Assembly: GCA_937931205.1 (NCBI GenBank)
Contig: CALHBF010000016.1
Coordinates: 1 to 64,000 of the forward strand
Length of the DNA: 64,000 nt
Source of the DNA: an uncultured Bacteriovoracaceae bacterium
GTDB taxonomy: Bacteria; Bdellovibrionota; Bacteriovoracia; Bacteriovoracales; Bacteriovoracaceae
Reading direction: 5' to 3'
This document shows, in pieces, positions 8,385-16,738 of the stretch. The notes beneath the pieces are model-generated. The model searched no databases, had not been told where the DNA came from, and worked only from the letters and a program-made list of their open reading frames with translations. The position numbers and the translations under genes were made by a program. The first letter of the stretch is position 1. The number at the start of each line of letters is the position of its first letter.

Positions 8385-8959
8385 CTTCTTTTCTAAACGA
8401 ACCTCACCGTATAAGCATCTGTGATCTAACTCTAAAAAATACAAAGAGTGAAAGATTCATCAATTTTGAAATGCAGTTTTCAAGCAACTATGTGAGCTAC
8501 GTGAGAATAGAGACTCTTCCAAATCTTGTGGATATGTACAAAAGAAAAACCCCTTCGTAATATTCGATTCAAGAATGTTATGAGTAATAAAAAACAATAC
8601 AGAGAGAATCTACAGAGGGAAAGATACTATCCTTTAGGTGTAAAACTGCTGTCGAGAGTTTACAAATTGTTAGAAGCGCCTACAACTTTTATTTAATAAT
8701 AAATTCTCTAGAGATATCGAACCACACTTTGATAATATCAAAATTTCACAAAACCAGCTACTATCCAAAGCTCTTAATCTTGTTTTCTGGTGAGACATGG
8801 ATCTATTTCTTTAGATAAAAAACAAAAATTAAAAATAAGCTATATTATATATAGTTGATTTCAATACTAAATTATGTTGCATTCTTCGAAGTCCAACATA
8901 GTATAATATTGCTTAAAGCATTATAAATTAAATGACTTCACGGAGATGCTGGAAAAGAT
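8385..8959 (+). other. AT-rich non-coding stretch between tRNA and DUF262 gene
   Basis: About 575 bases, clearly more AT-rich than the flanking core genes. I see no gene with a ribosome site. The only notable element is the promoter/palindrome at its right end (8873-8907). No clear terminator follows the tRNA, and no second copy of the tRNA 3' end was found at the far side of the island. Confidence 0.6.
8873..8907 (+). promoter_or_regulatory. Promoter with overlapping palindrome before DUF262-HEPN pair
   Basis: A perfect -10 (TATAAT, 8902-8907) sits 52 bases before the DUF262 start, with TTGCAT (8877-8882) as a possible -35 at a long 19-base spacing. TATGTTG (8873-8879) and CAACATA (8894-8900) form an inverted repeat around a CTTCGAAG core. 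The palindrome covers the -35 and spacer, as a repressor site would. Confidence 0.5.
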
Positions 8960-10099
8960 ATGTCTAAAGAAACTGATTTAGTTCAAATAATAAGTGTTAT
9001 CGACGAAACATTATCAAATGTTCATACTCAAAGCTTAGATATCTCTTTTAATGAGCTGGTAGATATGTACGACAATTGTGAACTTGATATCTCTCCAGAT
9101 TACCAAAGGTTATTCAGATGGTCAGAAGGCTCAAGGTCTCGTTTTATAGAAAGCCTCCTCCTCGAAATGCCGGTTCCGCCAATTTACGTAATAGAAGAAG
9201 AGGAAGGCAAGTATCTACTCATTGATGGGCTACAAAGAATTTCTTCATACCTCCACTTTCGAGGTAAACTTGAAGCTCCATACTTAGACCCTCCTGTTAA
9301 AAAGGGAGAATTTTTAACTTTGAGCGATTGTGACATCGTTAAAGAAATTAATGGACTTGAGTTTAATGATTTCCCAGTTGCTCTAAAAATGAAGCTTAAA
9401 AGAGCTTTTATCCGAGTTGAGGTCGTAAGGAAGGGAAGTAATCCTAAATTTAAATACTACATGTTCAAAAGACTTAATAATGGTGGCGTGGACCTTACTG
9501 CACAACAACTAAGAAACTGCACCATTAGACTGCTTGATCCTAAGTTTAATGATTTCATTATAGAACTCAGCAAAGATCCAGATTTTATTGATTGTATAAA
9601 AAGTCTAAACAACGAAAGGCTTTTAGGCGCTTTTGACCAAGAACTAGTTCTAAGATTTTTTACTTTTAAAAATAATCGTGACGATTTTAAGCATGATGTG
9701 GCTGACTTTATGACCGAATATATGGAATTAGTTTCAGACCCAGACAACAAATATGTTTTTGACTATGAGAAGGAAAGAGCTCTTTTTAAAAAAACATTCT
9801 CTTTACTTAATAAAACTCTCGGCGAATTTGTATTTGGACGTCCAAATAAAGCAAAGGATAAATTACTCAACTCTTTCAGTGCCCTTCATTACGAAGCTTT
9901 TACACTAGGATTGCAAGCTATAATTAACAAACTGGAACCTACAGATGATGAGCATATTGAAAAACTAAAACAAGCTTTTCTTGCAGTGAAATATGATGAC
10001 GATTTTATAAGAGAAACCACTGGAGGCGGAAAAAACTCTCCTGGCCCGTTGAAAAATAGAATCGAATTCGTTGAAAAGGCAGTTGAGAAAGTGCTATGA
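8960..10099 (+). CDS. DUF262 (GmrSD N-terminal-like) protein
   Basis: A 379-residue protein with a ParB/Srx-like DUF262 domain in its first half. PDYQRLFRW (46-54) and LLIDGLQRISS (86-96) match the family motifs; the usual DGQQR reads DGLQR here. FKRLNNGGVDLTAQQLRNC (about 168-186) is the other conserved block. DUF262 domains in GmrS, BrxU and related proteins bind or hydrolyse nucleotides and sense modified DNA. The C-terminal half is helical, and no DUF1524 HNH nuclease motif is visible, so a cleavage activity may be supplied by the partner. It overlaps the HEPN gene by 4 bases (ATGA). Likely anti-phage, by inference. Confidence 0.85.
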   Translation: MSKETDLVQIISVIDETLSNVHTQSLDISFNELVDMYDNCELDISPDYQRLFRWSEGSRSRFIESLLLEMPVPPIYVIEEEEGKYLLIDGLQRISSYLHFRGKLEAPYLDPPVKKGEFLTLSDCDIVKEINGLEFNDFPVALKMKLKRAFIRVEVVRKGSNPKFKYYMFKRLNNGGVDLTAQQLRNCTIRLLDPKFNDFIIELSKDPDFIDCIKSLNNERLLGAFDQELVLRFFTFKNNRDDFKHDVADFMTEYMELVSDPDNKYVFDYEKERALFKKTFSLLNKTLGEFVFGRPNKAKDKLLNSFSALHYEAFTLGLQAIINKLEPTDDEHIEKLKQAFLAVKYDDDFIRETTGGGKNSPGPLKNRIEFVEKAVEKVL

Positions 10100-10782
10100 A
10101 CCTTGAAGAAATTAGGGGGCAACTGGAAGCCGAATTCACTTTCAGGGCTGAAGAGTTGTATTTTTTTAAGAATCAGATAGTTAACACTCGTTCAGAAAAA
10201 GAAGCCGAGAGGTTTCGCAGAGCACTGGTTCTAATTCTCTATTCACACTTTGAAGGTTTCTTTAAATTTGCCCTTGAGCTATATGTGGATGAGCTTAACA
10301 AGGCGAATCTCTCTAGGGGAGAAGTCAACTCTCGCATCGCTACAGCTGCAATGTTTGAAATATTTGAAGCCCTAAAAGACCCTAACAAAAAGTGTCAGGA
10401 GTTCAAGAAAGGACTTCCTGAGGATTCAAAACTTCACACTCATGCTAGATCAATTGAGTTTATTGAAAGCTATGACACCTTACTAAAAGCGCCTCTTAAG
10501 ATACCAAGTAGTATCGTCGATGCTGAATCCAATTTAAAACCTGTGATAATAAAAAAAAATCTATACCGCTTGGGTTTTGATTATAAGCTCTATGAAGACA
10601 TTCATGGACAGGTAGATTACTTATTAAAATTAAGAAATAACATTTCTCATGGCACAACGAAAGATGGAATTGATAAAAAAAGCTATGAATCATTAGAGGG
10701 CGTCGTAATGCATATTATACAAAGCATACAGGTCCATGTATTCAATGCTCTTAAAGATAGATCTTTTTTAAAAGAAGCTTGA
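10096..10782 (+). CDS. HEPN-domain protein (MAE_28990/MAE_18760-like)
   Basis: A 228-residue all-helical protein. The block ALVLILYSHFEGFFKFAL (about 43-60) resembles the MAE_28990/MAE_18760 HEPN families, and RNNISH (R180 to H185) is a perfect Rx4H motif, the RNase active site of HEPN toxins. From memory, these families are recurrently coupled with DUF262 proteins. The ATGA overlap with the DUF262 gene implies coupled translation and a fixed ratio. The likely role is an RNA-cutting effector of a defence or toxin-antitoxin pair; activity is inferred only. Confidence 0.82.
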   Translation: MNLEEIRGQLEAEFTFRAEELYFFKNQIVNTRSEKEAERFRRALVLILYSHFEGFFKFALELYVDELNKANLSRGEVNSRIATAAMFEIFEALKDPNKKCQEFKKGLPEDSKLHTHARSIEFIESYDTLLKAPLKIPSSIVDAESNLKPVIIKKNLYRLGFDYKLYEDIHGQVDYLLKLRNNISHGTTKDGIDKKSYESLEGVVMHIIQSIQVHVFNALKDRSFLKEA

Positions 10783-10795
10783 GAGAAATCATAAC

Positions 10796-12034
10796 TTATT
10801 TTTCAAACATAATAACATGTTCGTTGATTGAGTTATCTTTACGATAATTTCTCGATCGAGAATTAATATAAGTCATATTCTGTTTTACTGAAAATGACTT
10901 CACCATTTTCAATTTCCATCCATGAAGCTGAAAAATCTCTATAAAGATTTGAGATAAGTCGATCTTTATATCTTTGTAGTACGAATCTTGAACAACAAAA
11001 ACCCCTACCCCGTTTTTTTTCACAACACGATATAGCTCCTTACTTGATAAAAAGATTCCATTCACATATTGCCAAAAAAACTTATCGTAATACCCTGTCG
11101 AAGACACACTGTGGTGTCCCCTGATTTCTTCCATCAAAGACAAGCAATAAGATGGCAGAGTAAAGCTATGACTTACCTCACTTATCATTGTAGGAGTTCC
11201 TATCGTCGCATCTCTGAGTTGTTTCACTTTTTCCGACGGAAAATTTAAAATAGCAAGCTCGATGTAAACAGAAACAACATAGTCAATTCTCGTTAAATAA
11301 GGGGGGGAACTTACTATAAAATCTACCGAGGATGCTTTTAAACCTGTCAATTTACTATCCGCAAGATAAATTCTCGCCGAAGATTCCTTGCTCTCGCTTA
11401 CACTTTGCAAAGCGAGAACGACTTCACTACGAAACTTCGAGAGAAGCTCCTTCTTACGAGTAATCTTGATACGACATTCTTCTTTGGGGATTTTTATCCA
11501 AGTAGGATTAGACCCTTCAAGCTCCTTACAGTACAATTTCACAACTTTAAAAAACACTGAGAGTAAAAATGCATGGTCGACAGATAAATCACTATTCCAT
11601 GCAGCTCCTTTCATCTTAAAAAATACTGCAATTCCTCTTTCGCAAGCTCTGAGAAACTGTGCAGTTTTAATTTCGAAAAATTGAAGCAAGAAATCACACT
11701 CATCTATTTCTACAACAGAGTTATGCGATAAATGTTCGAATAATTTGTTAAGTCTTTTTTCACTAATCGGCTTATTCAGCGATCCGGCTTTAGCCAATAC
11801 TACAGCAACTGGATTTATATCTATCCCAATACTGCGAAGAGAGAATTCATTACAAACCTGTGTCGTGGTTCCAGCTCCGTTCCAAGGGTCTAGTATAATG
11901 GCTTTTTTATTTTTTACTAATTGATCTAAAGTGCTACGAACAAAGTCTGTAGAGTAACCTGCATAATACTTGAACAATCTATTGCTAGACTCTGAAGAAC
12001 GCTTTGGAGACACGAAACTATTTTCAATATACAC
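10796..12034 (-). CDS. DNA methyltransferase (SPPY type), island-borne
   Basis: A 412-residue SAM-dependent DNA amino-methyltransferase. DPWNGAGTT (49-57) is motif I, and IDINPVAV follows as the SAM-binding acidic strand. SSPPYLTRIDY (242-252) is motif IV, giving N4-cytosine or N6-adenine specificity. Motif I comes before IV, and about 180 residues between them could hold target recognition. The start is GTG at 12034 with AAAAGGT 6 bases upstream. It converges with the HEPN gene, 13 bases apart, so it is transcribed separately. Any link with the DUF262-HEPN pair (self-marking versus restriction) is inferred from location. No restriction endonuclease is recognisable beside it. Confidence 0.82.
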   Translation of the reverse strand: MYIENSFVSPKRSSESSNRLFKYYAGYSTDFVRSTLDQLVKNKKAIILDPWNGAGTTTQVCNEFSLRSIGIDINPVAVVLAKAGSLNKPISEKRLNKLFEHLSHNSVVEIDECDFLLQFFEIKTAQFLRACERGIAVFFKMKGAAWNSDLSVDHAFLLSVFFKVVKLYCKELEGSNPTWIKIPKEECRIKITRKKELLSKFRSEVVLALQSVSESKESSARIYLADSKLTGLKASSVDFIVSSPPYLTRIDYVVSVYIELAILNFPSEKVKQLRDATIGTPTMISEVSHSFTLPSYCLSLMEEIRGHHSVSSTGYYDKFFWQYVNGIFLSSKELYRVVKKNGVGVFVVQDSYYKDIKIDLSQIFIEIFQLHGWKLKMVKSFSVKQNMTYINSRSRNYRKDNSINEHVIMFEK

Positions 12035-12430
12035 GATATACCTTTTATAAAGTATCTATAACATAATTGTGCATAGAATTACACCAAACATATTCTCAGA
12101 GGATAAGTCGAACCCTGTTAAGAGGAAATATTACTACAACTTAAATAAATTATATCCTCACGAATTTACGATGATTAGAACTAGCTGAAATTATTATTAC
12201 CTATGGAGGAAGCATAAGCCTACTCAATAATAATGAGATATTAGGTAAAGAGAAATCACTTTTTGTGTATCACCAGATTACCCCACTGCTCTTTTTCCTC
12301 TCCAAAACTCTTTGCTCACGATTAACGCCTCATTCATTCTGTAGAGGGAATTAAGTACATTTAAGGGTCATTCATTGTTTCAATTGTCCATTCATTCTAG
12401 GGATAAGCTCCCTTAACAATGGAGGTTTTA
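12035..12430 (+). other. Non-coding right edge of the accessory island
   Basis: About 395 AT-rich bases between the divergent methyltransferase and small exported-protein genes. The promoters of both must lie here, but I could not place either with confidence. The only structure seen is the CATTCATT repeat set near the right end. A 12-base string at 12163-12174 (AATTTACGATGA) also occurs at 8246-8257, left of the tRNA. Confidence 0.5.
12331..12396 (+). repeat. Three CATTCATT direct repeats before exported-protein gene
   Basis: CATTCATT occurs at 12331-12338, 12369-12376 and 12389-12396, in a 66-base stretch just upstream of the gene at 12431. The offsets are 38 and 20 bases, close to two and four helical turns. 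Repeats at helical spacing suggest an activator or repressor site, but no cognate protein can be named. Confidence 0.45.
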
Positions 12431-12751
12431 ATGAAACTACTTTTAACTTTTTTAATGGCAACCGGTCTCTCTCTTCCAGTATTTTCACAAACTGCGACTA
12501 ATGAGTCGATGGACAGCGATGGTACGCAACAAAACATGGAAACACCTGGCTACGATAGCACACAACATGATAGTTCCCACCAAGGGACTCTCCCTCAGTC
12601 AGAAGAAGAAACTGATATCATCGAAAGAGATTCAGATGTAACCCGTCCGGACGGATCATCAGTTCAGGAAGAAGTTGATTCTGAGGAAACAATGAAAACT
12701 GACACTATCAACAGCCCTAGTTCAAGCGAATCAGAAACAACCACACCTTAA
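12431..12751 (+). CDS. Small acidic exported protein, low complexity
   Basis: A 106-residue protein with a signal peptide (MKLLLTFLMATGLSLPVFSQ). The mature chain is almost entirely Ser, Thr, Asp, Glu, Gln and Pro with no Cys and few hydrophobic residues, so it is probably disordered, periplasmic or surface-exposed. The function is unknown. The start is ATG 12431, since GGAGG lies 6-10 bases upstream; the ATG at 12419 overlaps that ribosome site and is rejected. A strong terminator follows. Confidence 0.7.
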   Translation: MKLLLTFLMATGLSLPVFSQTATNESMDSDGTQQNMETPGYDSTQHDSSHQGTLPQSEEETDIIERDSDVTRPDGSSVQEEVDSEETMKTDTINSPSSSESETTTP

Positions 12752-12759
12752 ATCACTTG

Positions 12760-12783
12760 GGGGCAGTTTTCTCTGCCCCTTTT
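12760..12783 (+). terminator. Intrinsic terminator after acidic exported protein
   Basis: GGGGCAG (12760-12766) pairs with CTGCCCC (12773-12779) across a 6-base loop, followed by four T. It separates the exported-protein gene from the DUF481 gene. Confidence 0.88.
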
Positions 12784-12798
12784 CTTGACTCTTTTTTT

Positions 12799-12826
12799 TT
12801 GGTCATTTAACGTATTTAGTTATGAT
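12799..12826 (+). promoter_or_regulatory. Candidate sigma70 promoter for DUF481 gene
   Basis: TTGGTC (12799-12804) and TATGAT (12821-12826) are 16 bases apart, placing the start near 12833, just before the AAAGGG ribosome site of the gene at 12849. It follows the upstream terminator directly. Confidence 0.45.
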
Positions 12827-12848
12827 TAACTTTAAAAGGGTCTTATAA

Positions 12849-13544
12849 ATGAAATTTGCATTGTTTCTTTTGTTGTTTCCTGTCCTGGCATTTGCGCAGT
12901 ACTCCAATGAATCTGAAGTCTCATCTGTTGTTACAGGTGGTAACTCAAAAGTTGAAACTTACCTCGTTAAAACTCTTAACAAGTATGTAAGTGGTAAGAA
13001 CACTCACCAAGTTTCTGGTCACTATACTTATGGTGAAGCAAGAAACGAAGTTTCGGCCCGTGAATGGACAGCAAACTACAAATTTGACCATGTTTGGAGT
13101 GATCACTTCGGTTACTACCTAGGTGAAGTTATCGAGGGTTATCGCTTCCAAGGTATTAAGGCCCGTTACAACTCGGATGCAGGTTTAAAGTACTACTTCA
13201 AAAAATCTGAACTTAGAAACTTCTTCGCCGAAGTCGGTTATCGTTACACAATTGAAGATCGTTACTACACTGAGACTGGTTATGAGAACAAAGGTCGTGT
13301 ATTCGTAGAATGGAACGATAAACCAAACCAAAATTTTTCTTATCGTCTATGGGCTGAATTCATCCCTAACTTCACAGATACTTCTGACTACCTCTTTATT
13401 CACGAAGCATCAGTTACATCAATCCTAACTTCTATGTTCTCGCTTAAACTTGCATGGAAAGGGATTTATGATGATAAACCAATCATCGCTGGTAACAAGA
13501 ACTACGACTTTACATATACAACTTCTCTCGTAGCTCGCTTCTAA
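12849..13544 (+). CDS. DUF481 (YdiY-like) outer-membrane protein
   Basis: A 231-residue protein with a signal peptide (FALFLLLFPVLAFAQ) and a barrel-like mature chain. SSVVTGGNSKVETY, the TYGEARNEVSAREW block and the RYNSDAGLKYYF strand match the DUF481 family, which includes E. coli YdiY. The last strand ends in TTSLVARF, a C-terminal Phe suited to outer-membrane barrel insertion. The role is unknown; the family is linked to salt or acid response. It is monocistronic by context, and its stop overlaps aroA of the opposite strand by 4 bases. Confidence 0.85.
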   Translation: MKFALFLLLFPVLAFAQYSNESEVSSVVTGGNSKVETYLVKTLNKYVSGKNTHQVSGHYTYGEARNEVSAREWTANYKFDHVWSDHFGYYLGEVIEGYRFQGIKARYNSDAGLKYYFKKSELRNFFAEVGYRYTIEDRYYTETGYENKGRVFVEWNDKPNQNFSYRLWAEFIPNFTDTSDYLFIHEASVTSILTSMFSLKLAWKGIYDDKPIIAGNKNYDFTYTTSLVARF

Positions 13545-14725
13545 TCGAATAATTCAAAAAATTCCGGATAAGATTTATTCACGGCTTCTTTGGGGGACAC
13601 AGTTCCCCCAGAGTTATGCCTCATAAAAAGTGCCGCACTCATCACCATTCGGTGATCATCAGGCATCACTAATGAAACTGCTGATTCAAATTTCTTCGAA
13701 CTTCCAAAAATAATCAGTTGATTATTCTCTACCTGATATTTTTTATCAAAAGCCTCCAAAATTCTTAGCGACTCATGCAAACGATCACTCTCTTTATGCA
13801 CCAGATTTTCTACAGCACTCAAAGTATGCTTACCATCGATATGAGAGAGGAAATAAACCAGAGTTGGGACAAGATCAAGGCAATCAGAAACATCCATCGC
13901 GACATCCGTTTTGACTTCTTGAGGTTGAATGATAACCCCATCTTCAAGTTGAACGAGTAGTCCTAATTTAAGCAGAAGATCGTAGAATTTCGAATCGGCC
14001 TGGTATCTATCTTTTGTGAGATTTGGAAAAAAAGTTTTCTGATTCAGGGCCGCAAAGGCCAATGAATAACTAGCACTGCTCCAATCAACAGGAGTACTGT
14101 ATTCCTCTTGAAATTGAATGTGCTTGATAATTTCTAAAGTCATCTCCCAGTAGCTCAAAGATGTTTCTAGATTAGCAGGCACGATTTTCATATCATGAGA
14201 GAAGGCCAGATACATACCAGTAGCAAATTGTGTTGTTCTAGCACAATCAATTTCTAGTTTTGCTTGTGTCTTAATTGGACCTTGAATAAAGAGTTCATTG
14301 CCTTTCAATTCACACTGAGCACCTAAATCACGGGCCATCTGAATAAATTCTGCCCAAGGACGATCTTTCAAGCGTGAACCAAGAATCAAAGTATAGGGCT
14401 GACTTCCCTTAAGAAGCATACAGGCAAGGAATCGAGCCGTCGTTCCGCCCTCTCCAACATCTACTCGAGATGGTTTTCCAGATGGAATTTCACATTGAGG
14501 GAAGGAATTCTTAAAAATTGCATCTCGACCATCTTCAATAATCTCAAGGCCAATTTCTCTTAATGCTTTTATAAGAAAAACAACATCAAGGGCCTCGGGA
14601 AGATTTTTAATTTTCATGGTGCCATTTTTAAGAGCAGCTAGGATCAGTGCTCTATTGGCATAAGATTTTGAAGTAGGAAGAATGATTGTGCTTGGGATTT
14701 CCCCGTGTTTAATATCTAAATTCAT
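13541..14725 (-). CDS. aroA: 3-phosphoshikimate 1-carboxyvinyltransferase (EPSP synthase)
   Basis: A 394-residue enzyme joining shikimate-3-phosphate and PEP to make EPSP in the aromatic amino acid pathway. LPTSKSYANRALILAAL (about 17-33) carries the Lys and Ser that bind substrate, DVGEGGTTARFL is the second signature (LGNAGTAxR in most relatives), and the C-terminal PDDHRMVMSAAL holds the conserved DxR. It is shorter than E. coli AroA (427) through trimmed loops. It starts 17 bases inside the end of aroB, so the two are one operon. Confidence 0.93.
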   Translation of the reverse strand: MNLDIKHGEIPSTIILPTSKSYANRALILAALKNGTMKIKNLPEALDVVFLIKALREIGLEIIEDGRDAIFKNSFPQCEIPSGKPSRVDVGEGGTTARFLACMLLKGSQPYTLILGSRLKDRPWAEFIQMARDLGAQCELKGNELFIQGPIKTQAKLEIDCARTTQFATGMYLAFSHDMKIVPANLETSLSYWEMTLEIIKHIQFQEEYSTPVDWSSASYSLAFAALNQKTFFPNLTKDRYQADSKFYDLLLKLGLLVQLEDGVIIQPQEVKTDVAMDVSDCLDLVPTLVYFLSHIDGKHTLSAVENLVHKESDRLHESLRILEAFDKKYQVENNQLIIFGSSKKFESAVSLVMPDDHRMVMSAALFMRHNSGGTVSPKEAVNKSYPEFFELFD

Positions 14726-15707
14726 GGCTTGTTTGTATCTTCTGAATAAAGTCCTTCATTGAGACCTCTTCAATATAACAAGCTCCGATGTCTTTGACGA
14801 GAACAAGTCTAATCGAACTCTTCACCTTCTTCTTATCATTCTCTAGATAAGACAAAAAAGTCTTCATATCAAAATTATCGTAGTTAGCAATTTCAAGTTT
14901 TTCTAAAGGAAGGGCCAAAGACTTAGCTAAAAGATTCCAAGTCTCCAGAATATGGGTCTGATTCATCAAACGAAACAGATACTTCATCCCCATAGCGACT
15001 GCCAGACCATGAGGCATTTTCAAAGTAGGTTCAAAGGCATGTCCAAGAGTATGGCCGAGATTAAGAAAAATGCGCTCGCCCTTCTCCTTAAAATCGTGCT
15101 CTACCACTCTTGTTTTAAATTTAGCACTCTCAAGAATAATATCTTCGAGAGGAGCTTTTTTTTGAATCAATTCAAAGATCTCACGAGAGAGAAATCCGTA
15201 TTTGAGCAATTCGCCTTTACCGCTTAGAATCTCTTTTTCAGACAATGAATTCAAAAAATCAGTGCACACCAAGACTGAACTTGGAGCATGAAAGGCCCCA
15301 ATCAGATTTTTACCGGCCTCAAGATTGACCCCTACTTTTCCTCCTAACGAAGCATCTACCATCGCTAGTAATGTCGTTGGAACGGCAACCCAATCAATTC
15401 CACGCATCAGTGTAGAAGCAATAAAACCAGCAAGGTCTGTCGTAGCTCCTCCGCCAAATGCATAAATAACGCTATCTCTCTGAACACCTTGTGATATAAA
15501 GAAATCTACTGCTCTTTTGTAGGTATCAAGATTTTTTTCCTCTTCTGGATTCTTTAACCAAAGAACATGAGGAGAAAACTGAATCCACTGCGGAAGATGA
15601 TTTTTAACTTTTTGATCGATGATTGCAAAGAACTTACCTTCTTGATGATCATCCAGCTCCTTGAAGAGTTCGAGCTTTTTAAGGTAAGTTATTTTTGATT
15701 TATACAT
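14709..15707 (-). CDS. aroB: 3-dehydroquinate synthase
   Basis: A 332-residue NAD- and metal-dependent enzyme making the first carbocycle of the shikimate pathway. GGGATTDLAGFIAST binds NAD, VPTTLLAMVDASLGGKVGVN is the signature block, GKGELLKYGFL carries an active-site Glu/Lys, and NLGHTLGHAFEP and MPHGLAVAMG hold the metal His residues. It is about 30 residues shorter than E. coli AroB. It is the first gene of aroB-aroA and diverges from the coiled-coil gene 30 bases away, so the promoters of both units share a very short gap. Confidence 0.94.
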   Translation of the reverse strand: MYKSKITYLKKLELFKELDDHQEGKFFAIIDQKVKNHLPQWIQFSPHVLWLKNPEEEKNLDTYKRAVDFFISQGVQRDSVIYAFGGGATTDLAGFIASTLMRGIDWVAVPTTLLAMVDASLGGKVGVNLEAGKNLIGAFHAPSSVLVCTDFLNSLSEKEILSGKGELLKYGFLSREIFELIQKKAPLEDIILESAKFKTRVVEHDFKEKGERIFLNLGHTLGHAFEPTLKMPHGLAVAMGMKYLFRLMNQTHILETWNLLAKSLALPLEKLEIANYDNFDMKTFLSYLENDKKKVKSSIRLVLVKDIGACYIEEVSMKDFIQKIQTSHEFRY

Positions 15708-15737
15708 TGATCAGTTTCCACTATTTAGGATTTAGTA

Positions 15738-16421
15738 ATGAGTACAATTGATTTCTCTAAGCTTAAAGAATATGACTCCTTATCGAAAAAGGAGCAACAA
15801 TTTTTAGGAGAAATTGAACAAGAAAAATTACGAACTTCCAAGATCAAGAATCTCATTGAAAACCACCTCTCACAGAGGGCAGAAATTAAGAATAAAATCT
15901 CCAGTACGAATAATTTGATTCTGGAGAAAGAGGCTCAAGTAAAAATATTACTTGAACAAAAAAACCGACTAATGGATCAAGGTTTAAGTGAAGAGAAAGT
16001 TAAGGAATATGCGCAAAAAATTGATCAACTTGAGAGTGATGCTTTTGCTTTGTTCGAAGAAGTTGATCAGTTGGAAACAGAGCTAAAAGAAACGATCACG
16101 TTTGAAAATGGCGCTCGCAAGACGCTCTCCGATATCGAGACCGAAGTCAACGAGACGATTGCCAAAAAAGAACAAGACATCACGAACATCAAAAATCACC
16201 TACTCTCCATTACTGAAGAGCTTCCCGAACATATTAAAAATCTTCTCTCTAAGATGATTGCTAAAAAGTTGACTCATGGCCCATTCACTAAGATTGCTGA
16301 CGGGGCCTGCTTAATGTGCCGGTTTAAGATCTCAAAAATAGATGAAAATGAAATAGATGTGCATCGGAATCTGAAACAATGTCCCCAGTGCACTCGTATC
16401 TTCTTGCCTTACGGAAGCTAG
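15738..16421 (+). CDS. Coiled-coil protein with C-terminal zinc ribbon
   Basis: A 227-residue cytoplasmic protein. Residues about 5-170 are Glu/Lys/Gln-rich heptads forming a long coiled coil. The C-terminus has CLMC and CPQC pairs (about 192-195 and 216-219), a four-Cys zinc ribbon. This is the layout of the CT398/YbgI-neighbour type C4 zinc-ribbon proteins, thought to act with RNA or helicase partners; the exact function is unknown. The rnpB promoter lies inside its last codons, which ties the ends of these two genes together. Confidence 0.75.
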   Translation: MSTIDFSKLKEYDSLSKKEQQFLGEIEQEKLRTSKIKNLIENHLSQRAEIKNKISSTNNLILEKEAQVKILLEQKNRLMDQGLSEEKVKEYAQKIDQLESDAFALFEEVDQLETELKETITFENGARKTLSDIETEVNETIAKKEQDITNIKNHLLSITEELPEHIKNLLSKMIAKKLTHGPFTKIADGACLMCRFKISKIDENEIDVHRNLKQCPQCTRIFLPYGS

Positions 16422-16433
16422 ACGCGTTATAAA
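16404..16433 (+). promoter_or_regulatory. rnpB promoter
   Basis: TTGCCT (16404-16409) and TATAAA (16428-16433) are separated by 18 bases. The predicted start is near 16440, exactly where the P1 stem of RNase P RNA begins. The -35 lies inside the 3' end of the zinc-ribbon gene. Confidence 0.7.
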
Positions 16434-16439
16434 CATCTA

Positions 16440-16738
16440 CCGAGATCAGGGGACTATCGCCGCCGCAAGGGGGAGGAAAGTCTGGACACCATAGAGCATC
16501 GTAGCGGGTAACGCCCGTCCACCGCGAGGTGAGGACAAGTGCAACAGAAAGTATGTATGGCCTAGGGTTCGCCTTAGGTGCGTAGTGAAACCAGGTAAAC
16601 TCTACGAGGTGCAAGCCCATGTAGGTGAGCGTTGAGTCGGCTCGAGGAGCTCACGGGTAGGGTGCTTGAATTGTGGGGCAACTCATGATCTAGAGGAATG
16701 ATAGTCGAAAACAGAATCCGGCTTACTCCTGATCTCGG
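16440..16738 (+). ncRNA. rnpB: RNase P RNA (bacterial type A-like)
   Basis: The RNA subunit of RNase P, which trims tRNA 5' leaders. Conserved regions are visible in order: GAGGAAAGTCTGGACACC (16473-16490), ACAGAAA (16544-16550), GTGAAACC (about 16585), AGGTGCAAGCCC (16607-16618) and ACAGAATCCGGCTTA (16711-16725). CCGAGATCAGG (16440-16450) pairs with CCTGATCTCGG (16728-16738) to form P1. The P1 3' strand is followed by six T, so the final fold may also help termination. At about 299 bases it is compact beside E. coli (377). The last 16 bases overlap the convergent mutY gene. Confidence 0.95.

Noticed and set aside
8351..8560. Forward ORF of 69 codons after the tRNA
   Set aside because: It begins inside the tRNA-Ile2 gene and has no ribosome site or family.
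8473..8562. 29-codon ORF in the island's left spacer
   Set aside because: No ribosome site and no composition signal; likely chance.
16324..16620. Reverse-strand ORF of 98 codons
   Set aside because: It lies inside rnpB and the zinc-ribbon gene, with no ribosome site; the RNA gene explains the sequence.
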